Shown piece after piece: positions 48,254 through 60,781 of a stretch of DNA of 64,000 bases (positions within the stretch are counted from its first letter, which is position 1; every line of letters begins with the position of its first letter). This DNA is from Metallyticus violacea (lineage: Eukaryota; Arthropoda; Insecta; Mantodea; Metallyticidae). Under the pieces are notes generated by a model. That model had not been told where the DNA came from and searched no databases. It saw nothing but the letters and a program-made list of their open reading frames with translations. The position numbers were made by a program, and so were the translations under genes. The stretch covers positions 233,555,512 through 233,619,511 of the forward strand of contig CM060846.1 of NCBI GenBank assembly GCA_030762175.1. The letters are read 5' to 3'.

Positions 48254-48930
48254 TCAATAGGGTCGCCAGACGGAAAGATCAGTCTGTTGTCTGTCTGCTC
48301 CTGCTTGTTGTGCCGAAGCGGAGGATGAATATCTGGACATTCCTTGGTCGTCTTCCTGAGCCGTACCACTTTCTGCATTTCCCCCACCTCCTCCGGTTTG
48401 TTGATGGTGAAGGATGTCGATTTCGATTCCGGTGCGAGAACCGCCGGAACTGATGGTGACGTTGTTGGCTGCAGAGCCGACGGAAACACCTCCGGCTGCT
48501 GCCACTATAGTGGCCGTCACATCATCCTGATGGTGGTAGCACTGCAGAGAATCCACGGACTTGAGATTGCTGGCTTGTAATTCGCTAGCGGCTGTAGCAT
48601 TTGGGGATGAACTGCTATGTAAATGCAAATGGATCTGATTTTGATGCACAGTCGAGTACAAATGTGGGTAAAGCACCATAGTGGGAGGGGGTGGAGCGGT
48701 GTTTCCTAGGTAAGTTGCTGCTGCAGTGGTGCCTTGAGGAGGACCTGTGTTTGTGCCACCACTCCCTGCTGTGCTGTTGTAATAATTAGCGTAATTATTT
48801 GGGTGGGTGTGATGGTGGTGGTGATGATGAAAATTCCCCACGGATGCTGAGGTTGGACCCTGATGTGTGCTCCAAGAACCAGATGTGGCCGAGTGGTGGT
48901 ACGATGAACCTCCGCAGTTGAGACCTGGTC
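48254..48930 (-). CDS. Last coding exon of a Runt-domain (RUNX) transcription factor
   Basis: The exon starts at 48930 after a polypyrimidine acceptor (cttgcttctttcag) and ends at TGA 48254-48256; 225 codons are encoded. The protein ends SVWRPY; C-terminal VWRPY is the Groucho/TLE co-repressor docking motif that marks Runt-family proteins. The rest is low-complexity, as is usual for the C-terminal activation/repression region of these factors: a run of seven His in GNFHHHHHHHTHPNNYANYY, a Thr/Ala stretch, PPPPTMVLYPHLY, HQNQIHLHLHSSSSP, and Gly runs near TGGGGGNAESG. The exon is GC-richer than its AT-rich flanks. It joins in phase 1 to 58321-58569 (G|GA = Gly). The Runt DNA-binding domain, which pairs with CBF-beta and binds TGTGGT sites, is not in the window. 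Whether this is lozenge, runt or a RunxA/B orthologue cannot be told from this exon. Confidence 0.9.
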
Positions 48931-49454
48931 CTGAAAGAAGCAAGAGAATGTTTCTTTACATGAACCTGCTTTATATCGGTTGAGATTGCTTTATAGCATC
49001 TTCATGTAGCTTCTTAATAAGCACATCTTAGCAATAAAATGTATTGCAATTAATTGTGGATCGTTACCAAATTTTCTAGATACTCGATATCAATACATGT
49101 TTTAGCCTCGTCACTCGGTACTTTCATATTATTTATTAAATAAAATCCAAATGCCTGATATTTTTATTTTGAGAGCATTAATTTATCAAACAATTGTGTA
49201 TTTTTATTATGAGACATTTGCAATCGCGTTGATAGCTAGACTGTTTCAAGGTGGTAAATCAATTCCTTAAACCCCACCATCTTCGACAATGTTAAATGTT
49301 CAATGTTATTTTCCTAGTGCTTAGAATGGCACAATAACGAGAACTTATGACTGCCGAAAAAAGTTCAATGCTATTTCTTTACTTGTTATAGTTTCGCTTC
49401 TGCTTTTTTCCCCTTTGTTTTTGTTCAACTGAAGTGACACTTTGCTATAAGTTG

Positions 49455-50080
49455 CTAGTGTTGTGAGATTTTCCATCCCGTGAAAAAATGCGTCAAATTG
49501 AAAATAGTTCCTAACCTCACTCATCTTATATGAAAAAGATATCCACGAAACGCACCGTGTTCTGTCACTGAAAGTAAAATCTGACTTGAAATTAACAGCT
49601 AGGTAGTAATGTAAAATCAGCTTTTATGCTAAAGACATGCTAATGTTAGCATAAGTTACTTGTGATTAGTTATTTTAATCAATCACATGATACATTTACC
49701 AACTTCTGTTATATTACTGGCCAGACTGAGAAGTGAGGCTATTTTTCATATCTGCGAAAAGTTAAAAAACACGCTAGAAGTCAATGCAATACCGTCTTCA
49801 AATATTTGCCATTTGGAACGCCGTTTCTTAAAGAAATTTTAGCTCAGACACACTGTCGCCAGAATATCTGCAGAAATACATAGAAGAGAGTCTGTATTAT
49901 TATGGGGCCGGCGTTCGGATTTAGAAGGTATATCTTGCAACCTGTTTCCTGCTATTTAAAAGTTTATGAATGAAACACGTGCTTTTAACGGCAATTTTAA
50001 TTTAATTGTATATTAATATATTAATTAAAATTGACACATTAAGAAAATACCGAATAAGCATCGAGCTCATGCACAGAAGT
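49455..50080. repeat. Direct repeat R, copy 1 (RUNX intron)
   Basis: Matches 60782-61380 in the same orientation. Shared blocks in order: 'ctagtgttgtgagatttt', 'aaacgcaccgt', 'taaaatcagctttt', 'gcgaaaagttaa', 'gctagaagt', 'tatctgcagaaata' and 'ttatgaa.ga.acac'. Copies differ by many substitutions and indels. No open frame, TIR or tRNA-like head was found. Confidence 0.7.
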
Positions 50081-50368
50081 CTATACCTCTTGAGTATGGA
50101 GGGTGTGAAGGTATCGAGAACCCATCTTTAATTACAATATTGAAGTAATGGACAAAATAACCGCTTGCATTAAGAGTGAAGGCATAGCTACATACAGCTG
50201 AGTTTGAACCAAACTCTATCGAAACTGGTGAAAATTGTTAGACAGTTACTGTATAACTAGGAGTCATGTTTAGCATTTACTGCTAAGTGCCAGCATCAGG
50301 CGAGCGAGAACTCGGTAACGTCGCTTAAATATGCAATGAAACTCAATGAGAGGAATACTAGCAAGTGT

Positions 50369-50644
50369 CTGACTGAATAGTGTTTAACGCCCGTTTTTGC
50401 TACAGAGGCACCACAGGCGATGGACACTGATGATACATGAGATGAAATGATATATTGGGAAAGGATTTTATGGAAGGAATCATTCCAGGCCTAAGTTTAG
50501 GGTACCTCCCCGGAATTTGCCATTTATGAGGACTGAGGAAAACCTGGAAAAAACCTCAGCCAGGAAGGACGGTCCTGGCGGTATTCGAACCCAGACCTCC
50601 CGCTCACGAGTCCGAGACTTAACGACCTCGGCCACCCATGGCGG
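50369..50644 (-). repeat. SINE family A, copy 5, with 13-bp TSD
   Basis: Complete reverse copy ('agtgtttaacgcccg', 'gaggcaccacaggcga', 'tttagggtacctccccgg', 'ggtattcgaacccagacctc', 'taacgacctcggccaccc'). The exact duplication 'tactagcaagtgt' lies at 50356-50368 and 50645-50657. Inside the RUNX intron, antisense to nothing and in the same strand sense as the gene. Confidence 0.9.
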
Positions 50645-50659
50645 TACTAGCAAGTGTAT

Positions 50660-53600
50660 TCATGTAAAGTTATGTTACTATTTCAATAATGATTTGACCA
50701 AAATGATTCATGTAATCCCAATTTAATAAATGTTTGAGAAACATTGTGTAATAATTATTATAAATTAAAAGATAATGAAATATATCATGTATTGCAGTTA
50801 CAATTACAATCGTTTGTTTGCCAGAATTAGTAACATATAGGTCGTATGGGTAATATTCAAGAAAAAAAGAGAAATAATACAATGATAAGTGTTTAAATTT
50901 AATAATATTATTGCAGTAACAATTCATCAAGCTTATGTAAAGGTTTGTTAATAACAGCCTTAAATCTACATAAACTAACAGGGTGGGTATTACGAGGTAA
51001 TCTGTTAAACATATGTCTATGAAATTATTAATATAACTGGTTTTAATTTTAGTTTTGTGCACTTTCACTTCAGGCATTAACATGAATTGATTGCTCCTAG
51101 TAGCATACGTGCGGTAATCACATTATCACTGCAATCGATACAGATTAGTTTCAATCTTCACTAAGCAATTAAAATATATTGATTAACGATAGTTAAAATT
51201 CTTATTTCAATAAATAGAGGATGACAATGAACATCCTATAGGGAACCAGCTATACTGCGAAAGCTTTCTTCTGCAACAATAAACTTTTAATAACTTTAGG
51301 TCCATCACCCCAAATATGCAAACCATAAAGTACAATATTATGGAAAAATAATAATTCACAGTATAATCCACAGGTACAAGTCTTCTTAATTGATTTAATA
51401 AATAAATCACATGAGAAGACTTTACACAAATGAATCGAAGAGGTTGTTCCGTTAGCTTAGAATGCAATGTAATACCAAGTAATTTGGCATGGTGAAAATT
51501 GTTTTAAAGTAAAAATAATTAACTGAGACTTAATATTACACAACTTAAAACCATTAGTATTAAACCATTTAGAATCAACTTCCAAAACAGAATCCATAAA
51601 TAATGGTAGGCCATAATAATTACAATATAATCGCAGACATGAGAGACGTGTCATCAGTAAATAAAATGGAATCACAATTGAAATTATAAGGTAAATAATT
51701 ACTCGTCACCAAAATAAAAAAGCACCCAAGACGTCACCAAAATAAAAAAGCACCCAAGACGAGACCTGTGGGAACCAATATTTATATTAGCAACGGTCAA
51801 GTTTTCTTCTTTACTACAGTTTTTTTTGTCTACGATCTGTAAGATAACATTCTATTAATTTTAATTAATTGCCTCTAATACTATAATAAAATGTTTAGAA
51901 CAAATGGTCGTATGGGATACCAATCGAAAGCCTTGCATACATCACAGAACACAGCTAAGTAATATCACAATTTTGAAACTCCATAACTATTGACCAAACA
52001 TTCAATTTCATTTAAGGTAGATAACTTTGATTTAAAACCAAACTGAGACGCAGTGAGTAACTTATGCGATTCGAAATAATTACTCATTATAATCTCCAAA
52101 ATGTTTGCATAGATAGAATCGACCACTATAGGTCTATAACTAAGGTTCCCTTTTTTAAAACAGGAATAGTTTTATACATTTTAAGAGAATAATGAAAGAT
52201 AAGGATGATCAAGCATTGATTGTTACAAAATGTTAATTCATCAATAATATAAGGCATTACAATCTTGATTAATTCACTATTGGGTCCACAAATATTATTA
52301 TATATTTATTACCTTTTAAGTTCTGTACAATATTGTAAACTTCACATTGGGTACAATTTTCCAGCAAAAACTATTGTTGTAGATCGATTTAACGGTAGAA
52401 CATAAGTTCATAGACATTTCATGAGAACTACTGCCTGGTTTGAGATATGCTTAACATAATTTATAAAAGTATTATTAAAATCGTTGGCTCTAATACTCGA
52501 GTCACGGATTTTCTCATAGCACCAATTTCCTTCCAAGCACTTATTAGACGAACTATTTATACAAGTAATATTAAACTGCTATTTATCCTACTTTATAGCT
52601 TTATTTTTATCCCAAGATTACGGAGAATAATATTACCAGCGACATCGAGACCTAAAGATAATATATATTTATGAATTATTAGATAGTTACTTCTCGCAAT
52701 TTTTAAGCTATCGGTGTACCATCGCAACTTAGAATGAATTTTATTAAACAACTTAACTAGTTTAACGGGAAAACAGTTATCAAACCCTCTTAAAACACAA
52801 ATAAAATTCTCAAAATAATACACTCCTTCATAACTATAAAATAACTGTATGCAATCAATTGAACTAAGATATTCAATAAAAGCCTGGATATTATATCACT
52901 TATATGATCCTGTGGATACCCACTTAGTAAATTGATTACAGGAGAAATTGGTTGGCAGCACTTCGATCAATGTGCCGACATAGGAGCCATAAAGATATTA
53001 GAATTAATTCAACTATTTTAAAATTCAGAATAGTTTTTTAGCTTTTTCTGTCAAACTGTTTAATAAGCTTCCACACAGACTTAGACCCTTATTTAACATT
53101 TAAGGGTACTATACATCATATATTGGTGGCTAATCCATTATACACTGTAAATGCTTTTTAATGTAATGTAGTTTCCCCTATATGGTCCTTTTTTCTTTTA
53201 ACGTTGCTGTACTAATAGTTTCTGGTAATAAAGAACAATGAATCAGCTAACTGATTAACTGATTAATTGACTAATATAATTATGCGATATATTAGTAATA
53301 ACATTATCAAGGCAGCATTTGTTTCTGTTTGGGACGGTATTAGTACAATAGCAATTAGCAGAACTTAAAGATTATCAATAATGCACCTATGCTCAGTAAT
53401 AAAAAAAAGCAAGAGGTTTTAAATCACATAAAACAATCTTTAATTAGTCAATTTACTATGTGTAGACTGAACATTGAAACAGAATATCGAACGTGGCAGA
53501 CATATTTATTGTTTCAGTTACAGTTCAGCCATTGTGATTCTTTGCGGGACCGGAAAAAAAAGGCATTACTACGTCTTATATCTGAATGAAGTGCAGCAGA

Positions 53601-54300
53601 TAAATGCTATTCGTAAATATCCAGCTTGAAAGATGAATATAAATCAGTCCTACGATAAGCCAGCTTTTCAGGTGAAAAATCGGCAAACTTAGGTCATAAA
53701 AAGTGAATCACGTAAGTTAGCTCTGTGTGGGGAACTGGTCTATAAATACGTAAGGATGTTATCTTGATAAATAACGTGTGCACATCGTCCATTTTATTAG
53801 CAACAACCAGTGATCGCTTAGTTTTACGACGCGCTACATTCATCCATAATTCTTGATGGTCACTTTTGTTATTTAAAGACATACCAGTTTGTGAATCATT
53901 ATTAACACCGTGGGATACACCCACTTAACTATTTTCACTTGTTTAACTCGTAACTTCAAATCACACGCTTTTATAACTTTGGGAGCCTGAGGTAAAGGGG
54001 GTGGCTGTGGTTTGAGAACAAACCCCCGGTTGAGAACCTAAAGCATTCTGGGTCAAAAAGGACACATGGTCACTAAGTATTTTACTTTATCGCGCATTTC
54101 ACGATAACTGTCTTTTTTATTAATAATTAATGCACAATTGTAATGTTCATTTTGTCATTAACTTACTAGTATCACTTATTTCATTTAGTGCATCTGATAA
54201 TGCACAAGTGAAATCACTTAAAAACTCAGTATTGCAGAATGTAATTGTATACTCATCAACAAATTTAATATTAATAGCAAGTTTGGCTCAACTTTGATGA
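50660..54300 (-). mobile_element. Non-LTR retrotransposon (jockey/CR1-like LINE), degenerate
   Basis: Minus-strand reverse-transcriptase motifs occur in order: YRPIVVDSIYANILEIIMSN and LLTASQFGF (about 52140-52035), then AVFCDVCKAFDW (about 51955-51920; AFD core), a PQG-like block before LGAFLFW (about 51775-51735), the active-site box LFTDDTSL (about 51655-51632, for the usual F/Y-A-D-D), NTNGFKLCNIKSQ, LLGITLHSKLTEQ (about 51482-51445) and VIYLLNQLRRLVP (thumb). The C-terminal end has RLPRNTHPVS and similar (about 51000). Sequence from 52180 to 54300 probably holds the remains of the endonuclease and ORF1 (for example DHQELWMNVARRKTKRS near 53840), but this is weaker. Stops and frameshifts are frequent. 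Strand matches that of the host gene, so it would be present in the pre-mRNA. Confidence 0.75.
51706..51761. repeat. 28-bp perfect tandem duplication in the LINE reverse transcriptase
   Basis: Two identical 28-base units (51706-51733 and 51734-51761), starting 'tcaccaaaataaaaaagcac', lie in the PQG...LGxxLF region of the LINE. A 28-base insertion shifts the frame. Confidence 0.9.
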
Positions 54301-57219
54301 AATGTATTAAAACACGAAATACATTTAATACCGTTGATCACCTTATCTCTACATCGCTTCCAAGAGAGAGATAGGTTGACGTTGAAGGCACAGCACTATT
54401 TGCACTATTGGCAATCCGAAACAGAAATAGCATTATTTTTAAAATATGCCGTATAATTTAAAGCTATTTCCACTTTTTTATTTATATTTTTCACTATTGG
54501 GTAATCGCAATTGGAATATAGCCACTTACTTGCCCTCAGTGGAAGTGAGCTTATCAAATTATATGGTCTACAAACATTCTTTTAAATAAAACCGAATGGT
54601 CGATGAAGAAAATAAATGCATACTTTTTTGTTTATAGCGAAAAGGGGAAAATATTTGAAAACTAAAGTTTTTTCACGATAAATTTGTTAATTTTTTTCTA
54701 TCTTTAATAAGGTATCAGTAATACATACAGCTTTACTCACATGATCCTCAATACTTGTGGTGAAAAATAATTTTGAAAAATATTTACTTAATTCCTTTTT
54801 CCACTCTATGCAAAAATTGTCACTTTTTATGTTTTGATTAACTTCAAAATGTGTTATTATTAAAATACACTTTTAATTCCTTGTTATTACAGGATAATTA
54901 CATATATACAAATATGAATAATAAATAAATGGAACACTCCTGAAATTGATTGTTTTAAATACATACTGCGAATTAAGTAAAACATGTATTTTATAGTAAT
55001 TATTATGAAATTAGCAGGAAATTGACCATATGTCATGGTTCACTACTTGAGTACTTCTTAATAAAATGTTGACGCATAATTTTTACACATATTTCACTAA
55101 CTTTCATTGTCCTCCGTAATCTTTTTCTGAATTAGCAAGTTTGGTTTTTACATGCCGGCTACAGCTTTAGACTGTGTCAAATAGCTTTTTATAAATGGAC
55201 ATGTCTACTATTCCAGGAATAGCAGTCTCATAAACACATTTATTCCATTAGGAAACTGCAAAAATTATTTCTTATTTCTCGAAAAATCTCTGCTTACTGT
55301 TTCTGCAACATCAACTTTCAAGATTCATAATACTTTCAATTGGGAATATAGTCACGGTTATTTCTAAATATTATTAGTTATTAGTTCTACATTCTCTTTA
55401 GGAACACAAACTCTTGTCACAATTCAATATTTTTCTCTTCAATATTCCAAACACTCGAACGCATGGAGGTATTAGCAGCCCCTCTCTGAAATCTATGAAT
55501 AATTTTTTTCATTTTGCTTCAATGCATTAATGCAAGACATATACGGATTAATATGTGATTTTTATTTTGTCCTGGTGATGCACCAAAGGGGAGATGAAAT
55601 TTTCAGACAGATAAATATTGCAGTAGTAATACAAGAAGAAGCATATTCATTCTCTTATGTTCATACTAATGAGAGTGAATATTAATATTACATTTCATTA
55701 ATATTTAATTGCCTAAGCCCTCTGAAATTGCTTTGCTAAAATGCACTCTCATTACTTTCAGCATTAAGTAAAAACATGGAGCAAAGAACAGCACCGAACC
55801 TCCCCAGCCAACCTGTCTAAGGTAAACCTACAAATCTATTATTTCTGGGAGCGTTTAGTTACCCGTATATGTTCAGAAAACTTAATCCGGTAAAAAATAA
55901 TGTCCGATACACATCTTTGTTTCTTTCAGTACCCGCACAAAATATATCCGTTGCAACAAGAGTTAGATTAAGACCACTCCTAGTCTCTGTACACTCCAAC
56001 TGTTGCACTTTCACGCTCAAAACCTCGCTGAAGGAGTATCATTTACATACAGAGATATAGTACACCTATTAGCATTGCTCTGAATGCGTCCTAAGGGTTT
56101 ATTTTTTGTGATAAAAATTACTTCCAATGAAACTTTGCTTTATATATAAAAAAGAAAATAAAGTCCGATTCCTGAAGTACGGCTATGTGTAAGCCCAATG
56201 CGATACAGTGTCTTGTTCACTAAACTCTCCTCGTTAACCCCTGGGCTAATAGGCTGCAGAATGATAGACAGGTTTTGATAGCTACTAGTTTGTGTGTGTG
56301 GGAGGGGGGTCGTATGACATTCACTGGAAACGTAACGAATGAAAACAAATTCGCCCTACTTTGAATCCAGCTTTACAAAGTACTACCCACGTTATCCTAC
56401 GTTTGATTTGAACTCTGGAAGCGTACCGTATTTTTTTTATGATGTACATTGAAATACAAATAAGTTTCTTATGCTGACCTAATTTAGAACAGTTCAGCTT
56501 TATTTAACTATTTTGTCTAACGTTTTTCTACATTCGTGTTTTTAATGTTTTTTTACAACCAGTCATATACTCATGTTAAATTGCTATTGTTTCCCTAACG
56601 TACAATTTGTTTTGGAAACTTGAGTCATAATGTGAACAATTCTGTTTTGCACCTTCTTGGTAATTATAGCGTGTTTTCTTTTTCTGGTAGTTCAGAGGAA
56701 GTTTAATTTATTCTTAAGCACATTTGTATATACGTTCTGCACATGGGTTTATAATATAACAATGCCGATATCCATATGGTAGTTGATCATAAATCATTCT
56801 ATTTCCTTCATATTATTGTTAGTGTTTTACATTTTAATGTTTTACTAGTACATTTATTTCCACTCTCATGCTTTTCATAGTTTTTTGTGTGTATGAATGA
56901 TCATTGTTAGTGCTTGTTATATTGTTTTTGTTCTTTTTATTTTTGTTCTTCTTGCGTTAATATTTATCAATGTTCATTTTAATTATTTATATATATAATA
57001 TATATATTAACACACATTCATTTATCTCTTTCATATTTACATAGGTTTATATATGTGCCAGTATTGTTCTTGTTTCCGTTTATGTTATAATCGTGATGTT
57101 GCTACTGAAATTTAGTATAATTATTATTAGATTGATAGAGCGAAAGAGAAGACCTAATGACATCACTTCTCCCAAAATAAATAAATAAAACAATTTGCAG
57201 TGTAAGGCGATTTGTATTT
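54301..57219. other. AT-rich RUNX intron sequence, nothing recognised
   Basis: No further transposon motifs or exons were found. A short near-palindromic AT run lies at about 56985-57010. Confidence 0.5.
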
Positions 57220-57480
57220 GTTCCGTTTATTTAAGGACGCTCTTGAACATCTCAGGTCATCAGCGTCCCAATCAATTCAGCACGTGAAACGGCAGATAAA
57301 TTTTGCTCAGAGGTCTCTTCTTTCAGGCTTGAGGTTCTTTTTCGTGCCGTAAATCTATCCCACAGCTTTACTTCACTTCCGAAAGAAGCCATACTCAGAA
57401 TTTTTACACCCAAAAATCCTACGACCCTGGTTGGGTTTGAACCAGTGACCTTGGGACTACGAGATCAGGTTTAACCTGAT
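57220..57480 (-). repeat. SINE family B, copy 4
   Basis: 'ggacgctcttgaacatctca', 'gcgtcccaatcaattcagc', 'ttcaggcttgaggttctttt', 'ctttacttcacttccgaaag' and the diverged head 'ggtttgaaccagtgacc'. Older than copies 2, 3 and 5 judging by differences in the head. Confidence 0.75.
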
Positions 57481-58320
57481 TGCTACGAAGTGGATTAATA
57501 AACACTATAATCACCAACATGCCCCTATAATTATCGCCTAAGAAAGTATAAAATAGTTTGTAGCAAAAATGAGGTAGACAATTGAAATTGTTGCAAATGA
57601 ATTCTTTATTCATAAACAACTTTTCTTCATCGATTTTATTGCTATAAAATTAAAATATTTTTTCCTCAAATTTCTAAGACCGGTTATTTTTATTGGTTAT
57701 TCAAAATGTTTTAGGGAAGAAGCTCCAATTTAATAATTACTTCAACCGCAAGTTCTAACCTCATGAAATCGGCCGTGGTGGTTCTATTGCATGATCAGCA
57801 ACATCATTACAGGATATTTTCTCTGGTATCACATCCAACTTTTAGTATGCGATCAAGATGCACGACTTTGTTTCTCGTAGACAATGTCGCCTATGGCCGA
57901 CATTTTAATTCCTTATATTAAATTGCATATTTTGTGATTATAAATAAACCACTTTATCTTAATTCCCTTTAATGACCAATTTATGCCCATATTTTTAACA
58001 ATTATTTCGTAAGGAGGTATAATCCTCTATGAGTGTCTTATTTCAAATTATTCGCAAATGCTCTATGGAAATGTGTTAATTTCTGTATATGAATCGGAAT
58101 TAATATTAAAAGAAGATATTGATAATCAGGAAAGAGTGTTATTGTATGCGACTACATATAGCGCCGTTAACTGAGAACTTGTAGCACAGCATTCATTGGT
58201 TTGGGCTACTCAACAGTAAATTTAAGTTAAGAGTTTAGCATTGTCATCATGTAGGCATCTTTTTCCAGTTTTGAGAATGGTTTTGAAAAGATTTGATAAA
58301 CATTCGTGAGGATTGCTTAC

Positions 58321-58569
58321 CGGGCGTGGTGCTGTAGACAGAGGTGGCGGAGTTTGCAGGCTCGGAATAGCGATGATGTGCAGCGCTACCCCCTCCAGAA
58401 GTCCCTAGCAGACCAGTGCTACCACACGACATACCGTCCAAATCTCCTGGTCCCGGTGGTGATACTTTGTGAGGTGGAGGTGTCGTGAACATCACGCCAT
58501 ACTCGCTTCCCGCGCTACCTCCACCTCCAGCACTGCTGCCACCAACCGTCGTTGAGTGCTCCGACAACA
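58321..58569 (-). CDS. Penultimate coding exon of the RUNX transcription factor
   Basis: A 249-bp exon bounded by acceptor tgtatgttttcag (AG at 58571-58570) and donor CCCG|GTAAGC (GT at 58320-58319). Both junctions are phase 1, so the exon adds exactly 83 codons. It reads LSEHSTTVGGSSAGGGGSAG, EYGVMFTTPPPHKVSPPGPG and SEPANSATSVYSTTPG: Gly/Ser/Pro-rich, disordered sequence as expected between the Runt domain and the VWRPY end. The donor joins to 48930 in frame, giving TTPG-GPGLN. It is GC-richer than its flanks. Family assignment rests on this splice-compatible link to the VWRPY exon, on the same strand with no intervening exon seen. Confidence 0.8.
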
Positions 58570-60781
58570 CTGAAAACATACAAGAAGATTAGTCTGCGAT
58601 ACCGGCAAACAAGCAATAGGAATGGAGGAACGATTACATCCAGAATCATGTCGAGGGCCATTGGTGGTACAAATAGTGACATGTTAAATAACACGAAGTT
58701 GTAGCAGAAGTGTATCGTTATCGGACAGTCAACTTTTGGGACCAATAAAATGTTTCGCTGAAAATAAGCAAAAATAGCTAGTTCAGCAAATGTATACAGC
58801 ATAAAAATACATTGTCATCGGTCCTTGTGTTCATGTCAGCATAGGTAGTGACTGAATTAGCAAGTATTAAAGTGTTATTTCCCCCATATTCTACAGAAAC
58901 TGACGAAAATGTAACAATTAGAGGTGGGTGGATAGCAACTTTTCTCTATACTCTGTACCTATATATGTGTTAGTCTGGATATTTCATAAATTTTATTTTG
59001 AGAGTATTATATTAAATAAATATAACTTATTCCCTCACCCAAGAGTGTATATTTGTATGCTTTACTGTGAATTATTTAACACCTTTACAATTATATTTCT
59101 GAGCCTCTATAGTGGTTTAAGGTAGTAGATAAATCCATAATTTTCCACTATGCTAAATGGCTGATTATCTTTGCATTCAATTTTTCTGGTAGTTACATTT
59201 GATCGTTTATTTCCCGATTTAAATCCAGATTTACTGTCCAGAAAAGATGTAAGTGCAGGTTGACTTGTATTGGAATAGTATGATTATGTTGATGTCGAAC
59301 ATGGTATGCTGAGTAATAAGATGGATATCACAAGCAACATACCCAGCAGCATTTCCTGCTTGTGACATCAGTTGGTGCCCATGTTACTCGCAGCATGGCT
59401 AGCTGGCTGTTCATTCCGTAAATATCATTCATTATTTGTGGTGAGTTTTGTTAGTTGAAGGCTTCATTTAAGTTCTGAATATTTTAAGAAAAATTTTGCA
59501 TGCTTTACAGCTATGCAGTTGCAGTATGCTAGGAAACTCAAACCGTCAGGTATCATATGTTTCTTCAAGATTTTGAACTAAAAAACAATTGGGTTCAGTT
59601 ATGTAGAAAGTCCTTTTTTTCTGCCAAAAACTCCCGAATTCCTTTTGCACATTTTCAAGAGGAATATTAGGAAATAATGTTGTCAGCGAAGCATTCTCAA
59701 ATTTACTCCTAAAATATGTATATTAAAAAGTACTGCTTTGCCACATTTGAATGTAACTTTGTCTGGTTGCTTGCATCGGGAAGTTAACAGTGTTACTAAA
59801 AAGATAAAAACGGCTTCGAAACGGGAATAATAAATAACAATAAATAAACGAATAAATTGAAAAATAAAAAATATTTTTCAAGAAACAAGTAGTGTAACTG
59901 CCTTGAAGAACTGACAGTTTGGGAATTATGCACAGGTAATCAGATTATTTTAATGCAATAATGCTCAGCAAAATTGAACGGGAAGAAGAAGAAAGTTTTG
60001 GAAGAGATGAACAGAGCAAGCACATGGGGAAGAAGAATTATTTGCATGTGTTGAGAAACTCATTGAGTAACGGAACAAGTTGTGTATCCGACACACCTTC
60101 TGCAAATTTGCAACTATTAGAAATTTAGCATATAAATTAAAAAGAACTAAAACCAGATGACTACTTCATTGTATAGAAAAGGAAACTATGTGAAATAAGT
60201 GTAGCTACTGATTTAGATGGGATAAAATTCAAGTAAATGAAGAAGTACTGTCATACTGAATCAAAATAAGTATATAAAATTGTACATATATAATTCAGAC
60301 CCTTCTAACAATAGCTGGCTGCAACATTCAGGATGATTGAGGTATAAAGAAAGAAAGAAAGAAAGAAAGAAAGAAAAAGAGAAAATCAAGCCTTCGCATT
60401 TATACACAGATTGTTTTAACAGAATGTTGATTTAATATTAATTTAAATCTCAATAACTAGAACTGAATTTGTGGATGAAAAGTTATCTGCTTTGTGGAAA
60501 ACCATTAATGTGATGTAAACAATGGCTTTAATAGCTTGAGCCAGCCCGGCACTGTGCTCCTGACACCGTGTGATGTTACAAACAGCATAGTGGAGAGCGG
60601 GCGCATGCGCGTGATAACTACCGTATACACACCACATACCGTGATGGTAATGACTTCGAAAGAACGGGCACTAATTGGTCTACTGTTATTATTTCACTTG
60701 TTACACTTTTACTATTGACAATTTTTTGTTGGGATGTTCACCAAAACAATTTTATGGAATGAGATAATTTTCTTTAGTTTT
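58570..60781 (-). other. RUNX upstream intron, first part
   Basis: No Runt-domain coding sequence was recognised here or anywhere to 64000, so this intron is at least 5.4 kb. GC-richer, possibly regulatory patches lie at about 59240-59450 and 60530-60660; a (GAAA)n microsatellite is at about 60349-60378. Confidence 0.5.
60349..60378. repeat. (GAAA)n microsatellite
   Basis: About seven consecutive 'gaaa' units followed by interrupted purines. Confidence 0.9.

Larger units (their letters stand above)
48931..58320 (-). other. RUNX intron (9390 bp, phase 1)
   Basis: GT at 58320-58319 and AG at 48932-48931 bound it. It contains the direct repeat at 49455-50080, SINE A copy 5, a LINE at about 50660-54300, SINE B copy 4 and otherwise AT-rich DNA. 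No further exon was recognised inside. Confidence 0.75.

Noticed and set aside
48127..48580. Plus- and minus-strand frames of about 80-110 codons overlapping the RUNX exon
   Set aside because: They are out-of-frame readings of the GC-richer RUNX exon, which has the VWRPY end, acceptor and splice-compatible partner.
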